The notes under the pieces were generated by a model. It was not told the DNA's origin, made no database searches, and saw only the letters and a list, made by a program, of their open reading frames with translations. Shown here in pieces: positions 22,966 to 32,403 of a stretch of DNA of 33,890 nucleotides. Location of the stretch: the NCBI GenBank assembly GCA_016794365.1, contig JAEUKB010000087.1, forward strand, positions 1 to 33,890, in the 5' to 3' direction. The position numbers were made by a program, and so were the translations under genes. Numbering within the stretch: the stretch's first letter is position 1; the number at the start of each line of letters is the position of its first letter. Origin of the DNA: Myxococcales bacterium (GTDB taxonomy: Bacteria; Myxococcota_A; Polyangia; Palsa-1104; JAEUJZ01).

Positions 22966-23851
22966 AGGTTCCTTCGCTGCGGCTGAGCAGTGCGACAAGC
23001 TGGCTCTGATCATCGAGCACAGCGGCCACTTGTGCGCTGGGAAGTGGTAGCGCAGCGACGGTGGCGCGGTGTCCTTGGCGGACTCTCTGCGCAATCTCTG
23101 GGCTGACCGAGACAGCTGGCAGATGCGCAACCGCTGAAGGAAGGGGGGCGAGTGGAGCCGTTCCCAGCGCATCCATTGACACCGCATCCTCGACGGAAAA
23201 TCGACCGATTCGCAGTCTCCGTAGTGCGGTCAGGTGCGCGCCGACACCCAGTGCTTCCCCAAGATCGCGCGCGATCGATCGAATGTAGGTTCCTTTTCCG
23301 CAGTGAACCCGAAACGTCACTTCAGGATAAGGCAGACAGAGCGAAACAGACTCGATCTGAATCGCGTAGATCTCGACGGTGCGTGTCTTGGCTTCAAGCT
23401 GCTTTTCGATCGCTTGCGCATCTTCTTCAGTTTGGACTGCGCGCGCTTTGTCATACAGCCGCTGGCCTTCTACTTTCAGTGCGGAAAAGCGCGGCGGTTT
23501 CTGTGCAATCGATCCCACTTGTTGCAAAAGAGCTGTATGTAGCTGCGACTCTGTTAGCGCGCAGAGTGACTCTGTAGATGCTTCAAACAGAACCTTAGAA
23601 CCAGGCGCTGCATCGTCGGTGTCCGTGGCAATTCCCAGCCTGGCGGTGGCGCGGTATTCCTTGTCCGCATCCATCAGATAGGGAACCAGCTTGGTCGCTT
23701 CTCCCAGACACAGCAGGAGCAGTCCGGTTGCTTCTGGATCGAGCGTTCCTGCATGTCCCACTCGCTTTTCACGCAGAGCTCTGCGCACGCGCGCCACCAC
23801 GTCAAACGAGGTCAGCCCGGTCGGCTTATCAACCAACAGTACTCCGTCCAT
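22943..23851 (-). CDS. truB: tRNA pseudouridine-55 synthase
   Basis: Isomerises U55 to pseudouridine in the T-loop of tRNAs. 302 aa from ATG 23851 (AGAGAG about 9 nt upstream; a GTG at 23860 is too close to that site). Motifs: GVLLVDKPTGLTSFD, the catalytic loop GHAGTLDPEATG (D38), KEYRATARLG, QKPPRFSALKVEGQRLYDKAR and GTYIRSIARDLG. The C-terminal PUA-like part is present (QGHRATVAAL and onward). It lies 54 bp downstream of the molybdo-hydroxylase FAD subunit on the same strand, not in the usual infB-rbfA-truB-rpsO cluster. Confidence 0.95.
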   Translation of the reverse strand: MDGVLLVDKPTGLTSFDVVARVRRALREKRVGHAGTLDPEATGLLLLCLGEATKLVPYLMDADKEYRATARLGIATDTDDAAPGSKVLFEASTESLCALTESQLHTALLQQVGSIAQKPPRFSALKVEGQRLYDKARAVQTEEDAQAIEKQLEAKTRTVEIYAIQIESVSLCLPYPEVTFRVHCGKGTYIRSIARDLGEALGVGAHLTALRRLRIGRFSVEDAVSMDALGTAPLAPLPSAVAHLPAVSVSPEIAQRVRQGHRATVAALPLPSAQVAAVLDDQSQLVALLSRSEGTWRIARGF

Positions 23852-23905
23852 CTGGATCACTCTCTTTGGTGTGGCAATGGCGATAGGAAGCCACGCGATG
23901 TGGGC

Positions 23906-24991
23906 TTACAGAAGCAGCTCAGCGACGGCTTGCTGAACCAGTCCAGACACAAGCTGGACTTTGTAGCCGTTGCGCGAAAGGGGAGTCGCTCCACTGACTG
24001 CGGCTTGACCGATCTTGCGAATGCGCTCGGCATCAAACGAAGGACTTTGCAGCAGCGCTGCTTCGGCACTGCGCGCGCGATATGGAACTGGAGCGACCGA
24101 TCCCAAGATGATCCGTACAGCTTCCGGGGCCTTGTTTCCGGTCAGTCCTCGTCGCAGCGAGATCGCCACTTCCGCCAGCGGCCAGTCAAAGCTCTGCTTG
24201 TGCTTGACCTTGCGATACAGACTCTGCTCGCCGGGACCAGGACTGGGAATCCAGATGTTTTTGAGGATCATGTCCTCTTCCAGTCGATTTTCCCGTCCGA
24301 TGGCACCACCGGGCTGACTGGGACTGACGAGGAAGCTGGATAACCGAGCGAAGCGCTCTCCCTGCGGAGTCTGAAGGGCCAGCACCGCATCGAGCGCAGC
24401 CAGTGCCACCGCCGTTCCTGAAGGATGAACTGCGCAGCATGGCTGGTTGTCAAAGATGGCGTGAAAGTCATTTTCTCCGTCGCGGGCGAAGCAGACAGAG
24501 CCCCCCTTTTTCGCGCATGGATATTCCGCTGATCGAAAGTACCAGCAGCGCGGACGCTGAAGCAGGTTGCCGCCCAGCGTCGCAACTTGACGAATCTGTG
24601 GCGTTGCAATCAGAGAAGCCGACTCACTCAGCGCGGCTGCTTTCGACTGAAGCAGCGGACTGTGGGATAGCTCTGCCAGCGTCGTCAGCGTTCCGATTCG
24701 CAGACAGTCTCGTCGCGGTGGCGGATTTCCGTTGTCACCACCGGGCAATAGTCGCCAGACGCCTTCAGGAATCGCATCAGCTTTGACTTCGCTGATCTCG
24801 CGCAGTGCATGCGGTTTTTCGTCGAGCTGACGGATGTTGATGAGTCGTCCCGGCTGCTCAATGCCTTCCTTCATCAGATCCAGGACATCGATTCCGCCCG
24901 CTTTGATGCGAGCCGGACCGCCTTTGGTGCTGCCTAGCTCGTCGAGCGTCTGCTTGATGGTGCGTGGAATGGTCAGCGTAAACGAGTTCAT
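23906..24991 (-). CDS. molybdo-hydroxylase FAD subunit with extra Fe-S cysteines (PaoB-like)
   Basis: 361 aa from ATG 24991, 4 bp after the molybdenum-subunit stop, with a GGGGAAG site upstream. FAD-binding motifs: RIKAGGIDVLDLMKEG (28-43) and the ATLGGNLLQ block (137-145). Directly after it come RPRCWYFRSAEYPC (C149, C159), GGSVCFA (C167) and C185/C186, the pattern that binds an additional [4Fe-4S] cluster in PaoB of Escherichia coli and in 4-hydroxybenzoyl-CoA reductase beta subunits. It passes electrons between the 2Fe-2S subunit and FAD, to an unknown acceptor. The CO dehydrogenase C-terminal domain follows (KVKHKQSFDWPLAEVA). Confidence 0.9.
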   Translation of the reverse strand: MNSFTLTIPRTIKQTLDELGSTKGGPARIKAGGIDVLDLMKEGIEQPGRLINIRQLDEKPHALREISEVKADAIPEGVWRLLPGGDNGNPPPRRDCLRIGTLTTLAELSHSPLLQSKAAALSESASLIATPQIRQVATLGGNLLQRPRCWYFRSAEYPCAKKGGSVCFARDGENDFHAIFDNQPCCAVHPSGTAVALAALDAVLALQTPQGERFARLSSFLVSPSQPGGAIGRENRLEEDMILKNIWIPSPGPGEQSLYRKVKHKQSFDWPLAEVAISLRRGLTGNKAPEAVRIILGSVAPVPYRARSAEAALLQSPSFDAERIRKIGQAAVSGATPLSRNGYKVQLVSGLVQQAVAELLL

Positions 24992-24995
24992 GGCG

Positions 24996-27380
24996 TTACT
25001 TCCCCGCGCTGGCGAGTGCCGCGAGCACCTTGGCTGGCGTGATGGGCAGCTCGCGAATGCGGACTCCGATGGCGTTATAGACTGCGTTGGCAATCGCGGC
25101 GGCGGTTGGCACCGTTGCTGGCTCTCCGATTCCGCTCGCATCGGTCGAAGATCGTCCGCGCAGTTCTTCCAGCAGCAAGACCTCGATCTTGGGTACATCG
25201 AGCGCGCCCGCGATCTTGTACTGCTCCAGGTTTCCGTTGAGGATGCGGCCCGTCTTGGGATCGAGTCGGCGCTCTTCAAACAGCGCGTAGGACAGTCCTT
25301 GAATGATGCCGCCGTGGATCTGATTTTCGACGAGCAGCGGGTTCACCGGACGTCCGCAGTCGTGACTGGCGACGATGCGGAGCACTCTGACGACGCCGGT
25401 GAGCGTGCTTACCTCGACCTCGGCAAACTGAACGCCACCAAGCTGCGCCAGGAAGTTGCCGCGCTTGCCGTTGGCTGTTGCACCGTAATCGAGCTCTCTC
25501 ACTGCACTACCCAGCACTTCCGTCCGTCGCATTCGCGCACAGGCTTTGTCAAACGGCAGCGGCGGCGTCGGCTTTCCGGCTTTCAGTCCGACGACGGCTC
25601 CGCCCGTTAGCTCGGGCACTTTGTCCAGTCCCAAGACCGCTTGCAGTTCTTTGAGGAGTGCTTGCTTGGCGGCGTAAGCTGCTTCACGCGCGGCGGGGGT
25701 AATCGACGCGGTGGTGACGCTACCGCCCGAGCCCGGACCCGGTGGCAAGCGCGTATCACCGATGGTGACTTTGACCTTGGCAATGGGAATCTGAAGCTCT
25801 TCAGCGACGACCTGCGCGAGCGGAGTACGAATGCCGCTGCCAATGTCTTGCACGCCGGTGAGCACCTCGACGCTGCCGTCTCGATGGATGCGGACCTCGG
25901 CGCGAGAGTCCACGTTGACAAGGTGATACCAGCAGCCCTGCGCCATGCCGCTGCCGCGACGGACTTCGCCGAGCTTTCCCGTCCGTGGTCCTTGTCCGGT
26001 GGCGGTGCGATTTTGCCAGCCAAACGCCGTCGCTGCGCGCTTGCGCTGCTCTCTGCGGGCCGGATGCGTATCGTTTTTGTCACGCAGTGCGACGGGATCG
26101 AGGTGGAGTCGCTCGGCCAGCTCGTCCATCGCTTGTTCCAGCGCGAACGCACCCTGCGGATGGCCCGGTGCCCGAAAGGCCGCGAGTGGTCCGCTGTGGG
26201 TAAAGACATCGAATTCCTCGACGTAGACCGCTGGACAGTCGTACATCGACAGCGCTGGACCCGCAAAGCCTGCACCGGCCCCTGCGCCACCGAAGCCAAA
26301 GCCTTTGACCTCGATGGCTGTCAGCTTGCCGTCGGTACTTGCTGCGAGCGCCACCGTCTGTTCAGAGCCCGGACGATTGCCGACCGCGAGGTGTTCTTCT
26401 CGACGATCCAGCATCAGCCGCACCGGCGCTTTGGCTTCCTTGGCGAGCAGCGCAGCGAGCACTCCGTAGTTTCCCGCGCCAAACTTTGCGCCGAAGCCAC
26501 CGCCGCAGTAGTCGGTGATGACGCGGACTTTGCTCTGCTCGATGCCCAGGTATTCGGCCAGCTCATCGCGTACCGAAAAGATGCCTTGCGTCGATGCCCA
26601 GACCGTCAGCTCGTCGCCTGCGCGACTCCACTCTGCGACCACTCCGTGCGTTTCCAGCGCCGAGTGCGTCTGCACCTGCGTCTTGTACGTTGCCCGCACG
26701 CCTTGCGGTCCGGCGAGCAGCGCTTGCGTCACCTGTGTCGCCTGTTTTTCGACCTCACGGCCTCTTGGGACGCTGCGCTTGGGGCCTCTGACATTGCCGA
26801 CTTGGTTGAGCTTGTCTTTGCTTCCGCCGCCGCCCGCCGAGCCTCTGGCTATCACCGGCTGTGCAAACACCTTCGGCGCAGCTGGCTGCCTTGCTTCCGT
26901 CGGATCGACGACAAACGGCAGCACATCGTAATCGACCTTGATCTTGCTGAGCGCCGCCACCGCCTGTTCCACCGTCTGCGCCGCCACCGCCGCAAGCGGC
27001 TGTCCGTAATAGCGTACCGATTGAACCTGCGTCGTCTTGCCGCTTCCATCGTCGGCGATTCCGAGCAGGTGTGGCAGCGCCAGCGCCGCTTTGACGCCCG
27101 GCATCTTCAGCGCTTCGCTTACATCAATGCGGTGAATCCGTGCGTGCGGATGCGGCGAGCGCAGCACCTTTCCGTGGAGCATTCCCGGTCGCACCACATC
27201 CGAGGTGTAGCGCGCCCGACCGCTCACCTTTTCGTTTCCATCGATGCGCGGCACCGGCTTTCCGACCTGCTTCAAGCTGGCATTTTCGCGCCAAGCGGGC
27301 GGTGTTCCATCGGGGACTTCGCGCTGCTCGCTGTGGACTTCGACGCCGACGATGCCAACCGGGACTTCGATCTGGCTCAC
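24996..27380 (-). CDS. molybdo-hydroxylase large (molybdopterin-binding) subunit, PaoC/xanthine dehydrogenase family
   Basis: 794 aa from GTG 27380, which overlaps the stop of the 2Fe-2S gene as GTGA. The aldehyde oxidase/xanthine dehydrogenase a/b hammerhead occupies the N-terminal part (VPRIDGNEKVSGRARYTSDV). The Moco domain has DYCGGGFGAKFG, AAFRAPGHPQGAFALEQ and the active-site Glu E753 in GIGEPATVP. Enzymes of this family hydroxylate aldehydes, purines or aromatic heterocycles using water. The substrate is not clear; the Fe-S-type FAD partner and Tat-bearing small subunit favour a PaoABC-like periplasmic aldehyde oxidoreductase. Unlike paoABC, the Mo gene precedes the FAD gene. A maturation factor (XdhC/PaoD) is not present nearby. 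Confidence 0.92.
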   Translation of the reverse strand: MSQIEVPVGIVGVEVHSEQREVPDGTPPAWRENASLKQVGKPVPRIDGNEKVSGRARYTSDVVRPGMLHGKVLRSPHPHARIHRIDVSEALKMPGVKAALALPHLLGIADDGSGKTTQVQSVRYYGQPLAAVAAQTVEQAVAALSKIKVDYDVLPFVVDPTEARQPAAPKVFAQPVIARGSAGGGGSKDKLNQVGNVRGPKRSVPRGREVEKQATQVTQALLAGPQGVRATYKTQVQTHSALETHGVVAEWSRAGDELTVWASTQGIFSVRDELAEYLGIEQSKVRVITDYCGGGFGAKFGAGNYGVLAALLAKEAKAPVRLMLDRREEHLAVGNRPGSEQTVALAASTDGKLTAIEVKGFGFGGAGAGAGFAGPALSMYDCPAVYVEEFDVFTHSGPLAAFRAPGHPQGAFALEQAMDELAERLHLDPVALRDKNDTHPARREQRKRAATAFGWQNRTATGQGPRTGKLGEVRRGSGMAQGCWYHLVNVDSRAEVRIHRDGSVEVLTGVQDIGSGIRTPLAQVVAEELQIPIAKVKVTIGDTRLPPGPGSGGSVTTASITPAAREAAYAAKQALLKELQAVLGLDKVPELTGGAVVGLKAGKPTPPLPFDKACARMRRTEVLGSAVRELDYGATANGKRGNFLAQLGGVQFAEVEVSTLTGVVRVLRIVASHDCGRPVNPLLVENQIHGGIIQGLSYALFEERRLDPKTGRILNGNLEQYKIAGALDVPKIEVLLLEELRGRSSTDASGIGEPATVPTAAAIANAVYNAIGVRIRELPITPAKVLAALASAGK

Positions 27381-28093
27381 TTGGCACCTCCTTTGGCGGC
27401 GCTCAGCGTGGCATCGACGATGTGCGGATACGCGCCGCAGCGACACAGGTTGCCTGCAATCGCAGCACGAACGTCTCCGTCGGAAATCGTCGCCAGCTTG
27501 CCTTCCGCTTTGGCTCTTTCATAAAGCGCTGCGCAGCTCATCAGCATGCCCGACGTGCAGTAGCCACACTGAAGCGCATCCTTTTCCACAAACGCCGTCT
27601 GGAGCGGATGCATCGCCACACCTTTGCCAAGTCCTTCGACGGTGGTAATCGCCTGCGGCTCTCTGCCCGGCAGTCCCGCGACATCGAGCGCCAGCATCAG
27701 ACACGACAGCGTCGGCTCGCCTGCCACCCAGACCGTACACGCGCCACAGCCGCCGCGATCGCAGCCAATCTTGGTGCCGGTCAGCCCGAGCTTGTCGCGC
27801 AGCACCGTCGCCAGCGTATCGCGAGGCTCCATCATGACTTTCTGGGGCTTGCCGTTGACAAGCAGCGTCGCCGCAATCGCTCCCGGTCCCAGCACCTGCG
27901 CTGGAGGTGTCGCCGCTTGATTCGGCGCTGTGGCTGCCACCGATTCCGCGACGGGCACGGTCAAAAGCGCAGCGGCGGAAGCGGCTCCACCTGTGTGCAG
28001 AAGAAAGCTACGTCGAGACAGTCCAGACGAAGCGTCGGGGCCAGACATCGACTCGGAACCTTCAGTGGAGACGTTGGGATCGCCCTTGCTCAT
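27377..28093 (-). CDS. molybdo-hydroxylase 2Fe-2S subunit with Tat signal (PaoA-like)
   Basis: 238 aa. The N-terminus carries a twin-arginine signal (SRRSFLL, R27-R28, then an Ala-rich hydrophobic region), so the complex is probably assembled in the cytoplasm and exported as a unit. A plant-type ferredoxin cluster is bound by C111, C116, C119 and C131, and a second [2Fe-2S] by C176, C179, C217 and C219 (CGYC and CRCG). The next gene overlaps its stop; the AAAGGAGGTG that starts that gene lies inside this one's last codons. The ABC-F gene ends 53 bp upstream on the same strand. Confidence 0.93.
   Translation of the reverse strand: MSKGDPNVSTEGSESMSGPDASSGLSRRSFLLHTGGAASAAALLTVPVAESVAATAPNQAATPPAQVLGPGAIAATLLVNGKPQKVMMEPRDTLATVLRDKLGLTGTKIGCDRGGCGACTVWVAGEPTLSCLMLALDVAGLPGREPQAITTVEGLGKGVAMHPLQTAFVEKDALQCGYCTSGMLMSCAALYERAKAEGKLATISDGDVRAAIAGNLCRCGAYPHIVDATLSAAKGGAK
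27385..27394 (-). promoter_or_regulatory. strong ribosome-binding site for the Mo subunit
   Basis: The minus strand reads AAAGGAGGTG ending 4 nt before GTG 27380, inside the last codons of the 2Fe-2S gene. It decides the start against the upstream in-frame ATG at 27446. Confidence 0.9.
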
Positions 28094-28146
28094 GCTGCGA
28101 CCTTATCAAGAAACCGAGGCCACTGCGTAGCGCAAAGGACTTGCAG

Positions 28147-30129
28147 TTAGGACAGAGACTCCAGCTCGATCTGAAGCGATTCCCAGCGTGGATACAGTTC
28201 TTCCAGCTGCTTGCTGATCTCTGCAAATCGCTTCTGCACTTGCTTGGCCTTTTGCGGATCGGAATACAGCGCGGGATCGGACAGCTTCGGCTCTAGCTCT
28301 CCCTTTTCCTGTTCCAAGGCCGAGATCTGCTGCTCCACCGTCTCAAGCTGCTGCTTAACGGGACGAATCCGCAGCGCGCGCGCTTCCCGCTCTTGGGCTT
28401 TCATCCGGCGTCTGTCTTTGTCGCTCTCTTCTGCGCGACTCACCTGTGTGGACGCTGCTGCTACTGCCAATTTTCCGCGTGTCGATCCGGCGGAATCTCC
28501 GCTTAGCTCCGCGCGCTGCGCACTCTGTTCCACATGATACAGATATGCATCTAGGTTGCCGCTCCACTCGACAATTCCGCCCTGTTGAACGTCCCAGATC
28601 TTGGTCGCAAGCTGGTTGATAAAGCTGCGATTGTGCGACACAAACAGCAGCGTTCCTTCGTATTCCTTCAGCGCTTCCGCGAGCTTTTCCGTAGAGTCCA
28701 GATCCAGGTGGTTTGTCGGCTCGTCCATCAGGATCAAGTTCGAGGGCAGCACCAGCAGCCTCGCCAGTGCCACGCGAGCGCGCTCTCCTCCTGACAGCAC
28801 CGCAATCGGTTTGTCTACGTCATCGCCTTGAAACAGAAACGATCCGAGCACACTCCGTACAAACGACTGCGGCTTATCGGAAACCAGCGACCACACTTCT
28901 TCTAGGACTGTGCGATCGCGATGAAGCTGTTCGGTGTGATGCTGCGCGTAGTAGGCCAGCTGGACATTGTGTCCCAGCGTGATGCTTCCACCGTCGAGCG
29001 TTAGCTCTTTGGCAATCAGCTTTAGGAGTGTCGTTTTGCCCGCTCCGTTCACTCCGATGATGGCGACCCGATCCCCGCGCTCGAGCGTCTTACTGACCGA
29101 TCGATAGATGATCTTTTCCCCAAAGCGCTTGTCGATCTGATCGATGCGAACCACTTCCCGACCCGAGCGCTGTACCGACGGAAAACGGAAGCGAACCGTG
29201 GCGTGCTGATCGCGAACGGTGATGGCTTCGCTGCGCGCAAGCTGCTTGATCCGACTCTGTACTTGGCGCGCTTTGCTGGCTTTGTAACGGAATCGATCGA
29301 TGAAGCGCTGGGTGACGGCGCGCTCTTCGGCCTGACGACGTGCGCGGATCTCTAGGTTCAGCTCTTCTTCCGCGCGCTGACGGCGATAGGAATCGTAGTC
29401 ACCGGGATAGGAGCGCAGTCCTTCCGGTTCAAACGTGAGCACGCGGCGAATCTGTCGGTTCAAAAAGTCGCGATCATGGCTGATGAGAAGCAGCGCTTTG
29501 GGAAAGCGACGGAGGAACTGATCGAACCAAGTCAGCGACGGAATGTCCAAGTGGTTGGTCGGCTCATCAAGCAGCAGCAGATCCGGCTGAAGCAGCAGCA
29601 GTCCGGCCAGCGCCGCGCGCATCTTCCAGCCTCCCGAAAACGTCGAGATGTCGCGCGCAAACTCCGCTTCCGCAAAGCCCAGTCCGGCCAAGATGCTCTC
29701 TGCGCGATGTCGTCCGTAGCGCTCCTCAAAGTCCGAAAGCTGGGTGTGAAGATCCGCCAGGCGCTCCCCCAGCTCGATCCGCGCTTCGTCATCTGGGGCG
29801 GCGTGAAGCTCTGCTTCCAACAGGACAATCGAGCTGCGCAGCTCATCGCTCCCGGGCACAAACGATCGCACCGAGTCCACCAGCGTTCCTGGTGGCAGCG
29901 CCAAGATGTCTTGCGGCAGATAGCCGACCTTGATTCCGCGTGCGTAGTAGATGTCGCCTGCGTCCGGCTCGCGCTCTTTGGCCAGCAGCCGCAGCAGCGT
30001 AGACTTGCCCGAGCCGTTTGGACCGATCAGTCCAATCCGATCGCCCGGCTGAATGGCAAAGCTCTCTTCGTCGAGGATCTGCCGGTTCCCAAAAGAAATC
30101 GATAGCTGTTCTGCTGTGACAATCGACAT
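28147..30129 (-). CDS. ABC-F family ATP-binding protein
   Basis: 660 aa from ATG 30129; the longer frame to 30318 runs antisense through the divergent lipoprotein gene. Two ABC domains in one chain and no membrane segments: Walker A GPNGSGKST (36-44) with signature TFSGGW and Walker B LLLDEPTNHLD; then GVNGAGKTT with LSGGERAR and LILMDEPTNHLD. An inter-domain linker of charged helices and a C-terminal coiled coil (about 560-660) follow the Uup/YheS pattern. ABC-F proteins act on ribosomes, relieving stalls or antibiotic blockage; which one applies is not decidable. First gene of the minus-strand run leading to truB. Confidence 0.93.
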   Translation of the reverse strand: MSIVTAEQLSISFGNRQILDEESFAIQPGDRIGLIGPNGSGKSTLLRLLAKEREPDAGDIYYARGIKVGYLPQDILALPPGTLVDSVRSFVPGSDELRSSIVLLEAELHAAPDDEARIELGERLADLHTQLSDFEERYGRHRAESILAGLGFAEAEFARDISTFSGGWKMRAALAGLLLLQPDLLLLDEPTNHLDIPSLTWFDQFLRRFPKALLLISHDRDFLNRQIRRVLTFEPEGLRSYPGDYDSYRRQRAEEELNLEIRARRQAEERAVTQRFIDRFRYKASKARQVQSRIKQLARSEAITVRDQHATVRFRFPSVQRSGREVVRIDQIDKRFGEKIIYRSVSKTLERGDRVAIIGVNGAGKTTLLKLIAKELTLDGGSITLGHNVQLAYYAQHHTEQLHRDRTVLEEVWSLVSDKPQSFVRSVLGSFLFQGDDVDKPIAVLSGGERARVALARLLVLPSNLILMDEPTNHLDLDSTEKLAEALKEYEGTLLFVSHNRSFINQLATKIWDVQQGGIVEWSGNLDAYLYHVEQSAQRAELSGDSAGSTRGKLAVAAASTQVSRAEESDKDRRRMKAQEREARALRIRPVKQQLETVEQQISALEQEKGELEPKLSDPALYSDPQKAKQVQKRFAEISKQLEELYPRWESLQIELESLS

Positions 30130-30193
30130 AGGATGATGGACCAAGCTACTGCGAGCGGTGGGTTGCTGACCACCTTCGCATGAAGGAAACGCT

Positions 30194-30664
30194 GTGCAAA
30201 CGGATCGTGACAAGCCGATGACGACAACGTGTGCTGATCTGCGTGCTGGGCTGTGGATGCTGCGTTCTTTGCTAATAGGTGGTGCGCTGCTGCTGACCCT
30301 GTTTGGATCAAGCTGCACAAGTGATCCGCTGCTGCCTCCCGATCTGGGACTGGCTTGTACGATGACGGGAGCGACGGCATGTAAGCCCGATGCTGCGCCT
30401 TTTCAGACCGATGCGATGCCGATTCCCAGCGATGCGAGAATGCCTTCAGCGGACGGTATGACTGGAACGATGGGCTGCTCGCTCGATACCGACTGCACCA
30501 GCTCCTGCAAGATGAGCGCGCTCGGTTGTGCGTGTGTGTCCCTGATGATGGGCGGATCCAAGCAGTGCGTTCCGCGCTGTAACACCACCGCAGACTGTCC
30601 GAAGCCTCCGATGGGAACCGCGACCTGCGATGTCACACGCGGAGTCTGTCTGGTCATGCGCTAG
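30194..30664 (+). CDS. Cys-rich lipoprotein of unknown function
   Basis: 156 aa from GTG 30194 (AAGGA 7-8 nt upstream). A long n-region is followed by a hydrophobic segment (about 23-38) and likely lipidation Cys41 (FGSSC). The mature region has an Asp/Pro/Met/Ala linker, then nine Cys in about 60 residues (CSLDTDCTSSCKMSALGCAC and CVPRCNTTADCPKPP), a disulfide knot pattern seen in myxobacterial surface lipoproteins. Divergent from the ABC-F gene, 64 bp apart. Confidence 0.75.
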   Translation: MQTDRDKPMTTTCADLRAGLWMLRSLLIGGALLLTLFGSSCTSDPLLPPDLGLACTMTGATACKPDAAPFQTDAMPIPSDARMPSADGMTGTMGCSLDTDCTSSCKMSALGCACVSLMMGGSKQCVPRCNTTADCPKPPMGTATCDVTRGVCLVMR

Positions 30665-30717
30665 CGTACGGTCTGGTCCTGCGCAAGCTGCGCGAGATCT
30701 GCCAAGCTGTGGGCGGC

Positions 30718-31632
30718 TTACTTCGACCAGTCCTCTGTATAGGAATCAGTCTGGTTCGCGCTGCCCACTGGGGTCGTCACCGTCACCTTAAACGGAAACA
30801 TTCCGGCCGCCATCTTCTGGGTCTGCTCGCGTGACAAAAACTGGAGCGACGTTGTCAAATCGCCAGTCAGTCCCCTTCCAAAGATGTCGAGGAGCGGACC
30901 CACTTGCTTGCTCAGCGCTGTGGTATCCAGCGGCAGTCGCACCGTACTTGCGGAGTCTGAAGTAGCCAGTCCCATGCTGACGGGATTCCATGCGCTCTGA
31001 CACATCGCGGCATTCGGTGGACAGCTCACAGGAACCGTGGTCGGAAGCTGTCCCGTTGCGGTCGTTCCGCGTAGGAGTCCCCAGCCATAGACCACCAGCT
31101 TGCTGTTGGTGGCTCCGTACGCTCCGGTGATCTCGCGCTCGATCGCGGTGATCGTGGGTCGCTTGATCGGATAGCACGTATCGGTGGTTCCGGGCTTGGG
31201 TGTGACGATGGGAATCGGTCGCAGCTCGGACTCCGACTCTGCTGGCGTCTGGAGGTTGAGCGTCAGGACTTGGAGCGCCGTCTTTCTTCCGGTGTCGTTT
31301 GTGATCGGTGCGGAAAAGATCCGATGGATGCAGCCTCCAGAAGCCAGCATCAGATCGAGTGTTCCCCGCCGATGCTCGGAGTCCGCTACATCGCCAAAGT
31401 CCAGCGTCAGACCAAAGGTAAAGGTTCCGCCTTGATGATTGCGGACATCGAAGGACAGCTCGTTGACGCCACCGGCTCCTTTGGCTGGACTTGTCAGCGA
31501 GACGTTGACATACAGCGTGTCTTCGCCGCTGCCGATTCCTTGCAGCTCTACGCGAAACTCCGGTGTCTCGTTGCAGCTTGTGATGCACAGAAGTGAACAG
31601 AGCGCCCCCAAAACCAGCCTGTGATGCGACAT
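30718..31632 (-). CDS. lipoprotein of unknown function
   Basis: 304 aa from ATG 31632 with an AAGGAG site 8 nt upstream. The signal peptide ends at lipobox CITSC (Cys20). The mature protein is Thr/Ser/Val-rich and probably beta-structured, with four further Cys. No recognised domain. It follows the TPR gene by 12 bp and the kinase remnant before that, so the three were probably one operon. Confidence 0.8.
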   Translation of the reverse strand: MSHHRLVLGALCSLLCITSCNETPEFRVELQGIGSGEDTLYVNVSLTSPAKGAGGVNELSFDVRNHQGGTFTFGLTLDFGDVADSEHRRGTLDLMLASGGCIHRIFSAPITNDTGRKTALQVLTLNLQTPAESESELRPIPIVTPKPGTTDTCYPIKRPTITAIEREITGAYGATNSKLVVYGWGLLRGTTATGQLPTTVPVSCPPNAAMCQSAWNPVSMGLATSDSASTVRLPLDTTALSKQVGPLLDIFGRGLTGDLTTSLQFLSREQTQKMAAGMFPFKVTVTTPVGSANQTDSYTEDWSK

Positions 31633-31644
31633 CGGAACGACTCC

Positions 31645-32373
31645 TTAAAAGGTAAGCGAAAAGTTAAGATGCTGGGTTCCTCCGTCGGTCTTTGACTGCG
31701 CATTCACACCAACCGGAACCGCAATTCCAATCCCAGCCGTGATCACCGCGCCAGAGACCAGCAGCCAAAACCACGCCGATTTGTAATAAGGCTTCTTGTA
31801 CTTGCTCAGCTCTTTTTGCGCTTCTTCTCGACGGAGTCTCTCTTCCGCTAGCTCTTTTTCGGACTGCTGCTTCTGCTGCTGAAGGGACAGCTCGATCTGC
31901 TGCTTGGCTTGGACTTCTGCAATCAGCGCATCCAGTGTCTGTACGTAGCCTTTGGCTTCAGGAACCAGCGCGTGCTCGGGATAGGTGCTGACCAGCTGCT
32001 GATAGGCATCGCGCGCTTCTTTGGGACGCAGCGCTTTGCGATAGGCTTGGCCCGCGTTAAACAGCAGCACCGCGTTCGGTTGCAGTGCATGGGCGGCGAG
32101 CAGGTGATCTCCAGACTCTGCGTATTTTTGCTGTCGAAACAGCGTCTGTGCGAGCTGAATGTGCCGTTCGCTGCTGAGCGCTTCACCGGGAGCGGGCTCT
32201 GTCTGTTCGTCCTGTGCAGGATGGCCAGGATGTGTGGATGCTGGGCTCGGTGTGCTGCTTGGTTCGGCTGGGCTTGCGACGCTCTGCGCGGCGGCGGAGT
32301 CAGCCACAACTGCGCTGATCAGAATGACGCCTACCAGCGCTGTTTTTCCCGCGAAACGTCGTCTCTGTGTCAT
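31645..32373 (-). CDS. exported TPR protein with C-terminal membrane segment
   Basis: 242 aa with signal peptide (cleavage near SAAAQ, about 29), a Pro/Ser/His linker (30-65), tetratricopeptide repeats (about 70-135, including LAQTLFRQQKYAESGDHLLAA and LLFNAGQAYRKALRPKEARDAYQQL) and a Gln/Glu/Lys coiled coil (about 150-195). It ends with a hydrophobic helix (KSAWFWLLVSGAVITAGIGIAVPVG). This architecture is common next to Ser/Thr kinase genes in myxobacteria. Function unknown, likely envelope scaffold or kinase partner. Confidence 0.82.
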   Translation of the reverse strand: MTQRRRFAGKTALVGVILISAVVADSAAAQSVASPAEPSSTPSPASTHPGHPAQDEQTEPAPGEALSSERHIQLAQTLFRQQKYAESGDHLLAAHALQPNAVLLFNAGQAYRKALRPKEARDAYQQLVSTYPEHALVPEAKGYVQTLDALIAEVQAKQQIELSLQQQKQQSEKELAEERLRREEAQKELSKYKKPYYKSAWFWLLVSGAVITAGIGIAVPVGVNAQSKTDGGTQHLNFSLTF

Positions 32374-32403
32374 GGCGACTCAGCCTTGCTTGTGCTGTGC
32401 GTG

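Noticed and set aside
25641..27524. 627-codon plus-strand frame opposite the Mo subunit
   Set aside because: The opposite strand encodes a clear molybdo-hydroxylase with all motifs; the plus frame has Arg/His-rich antisense composition.
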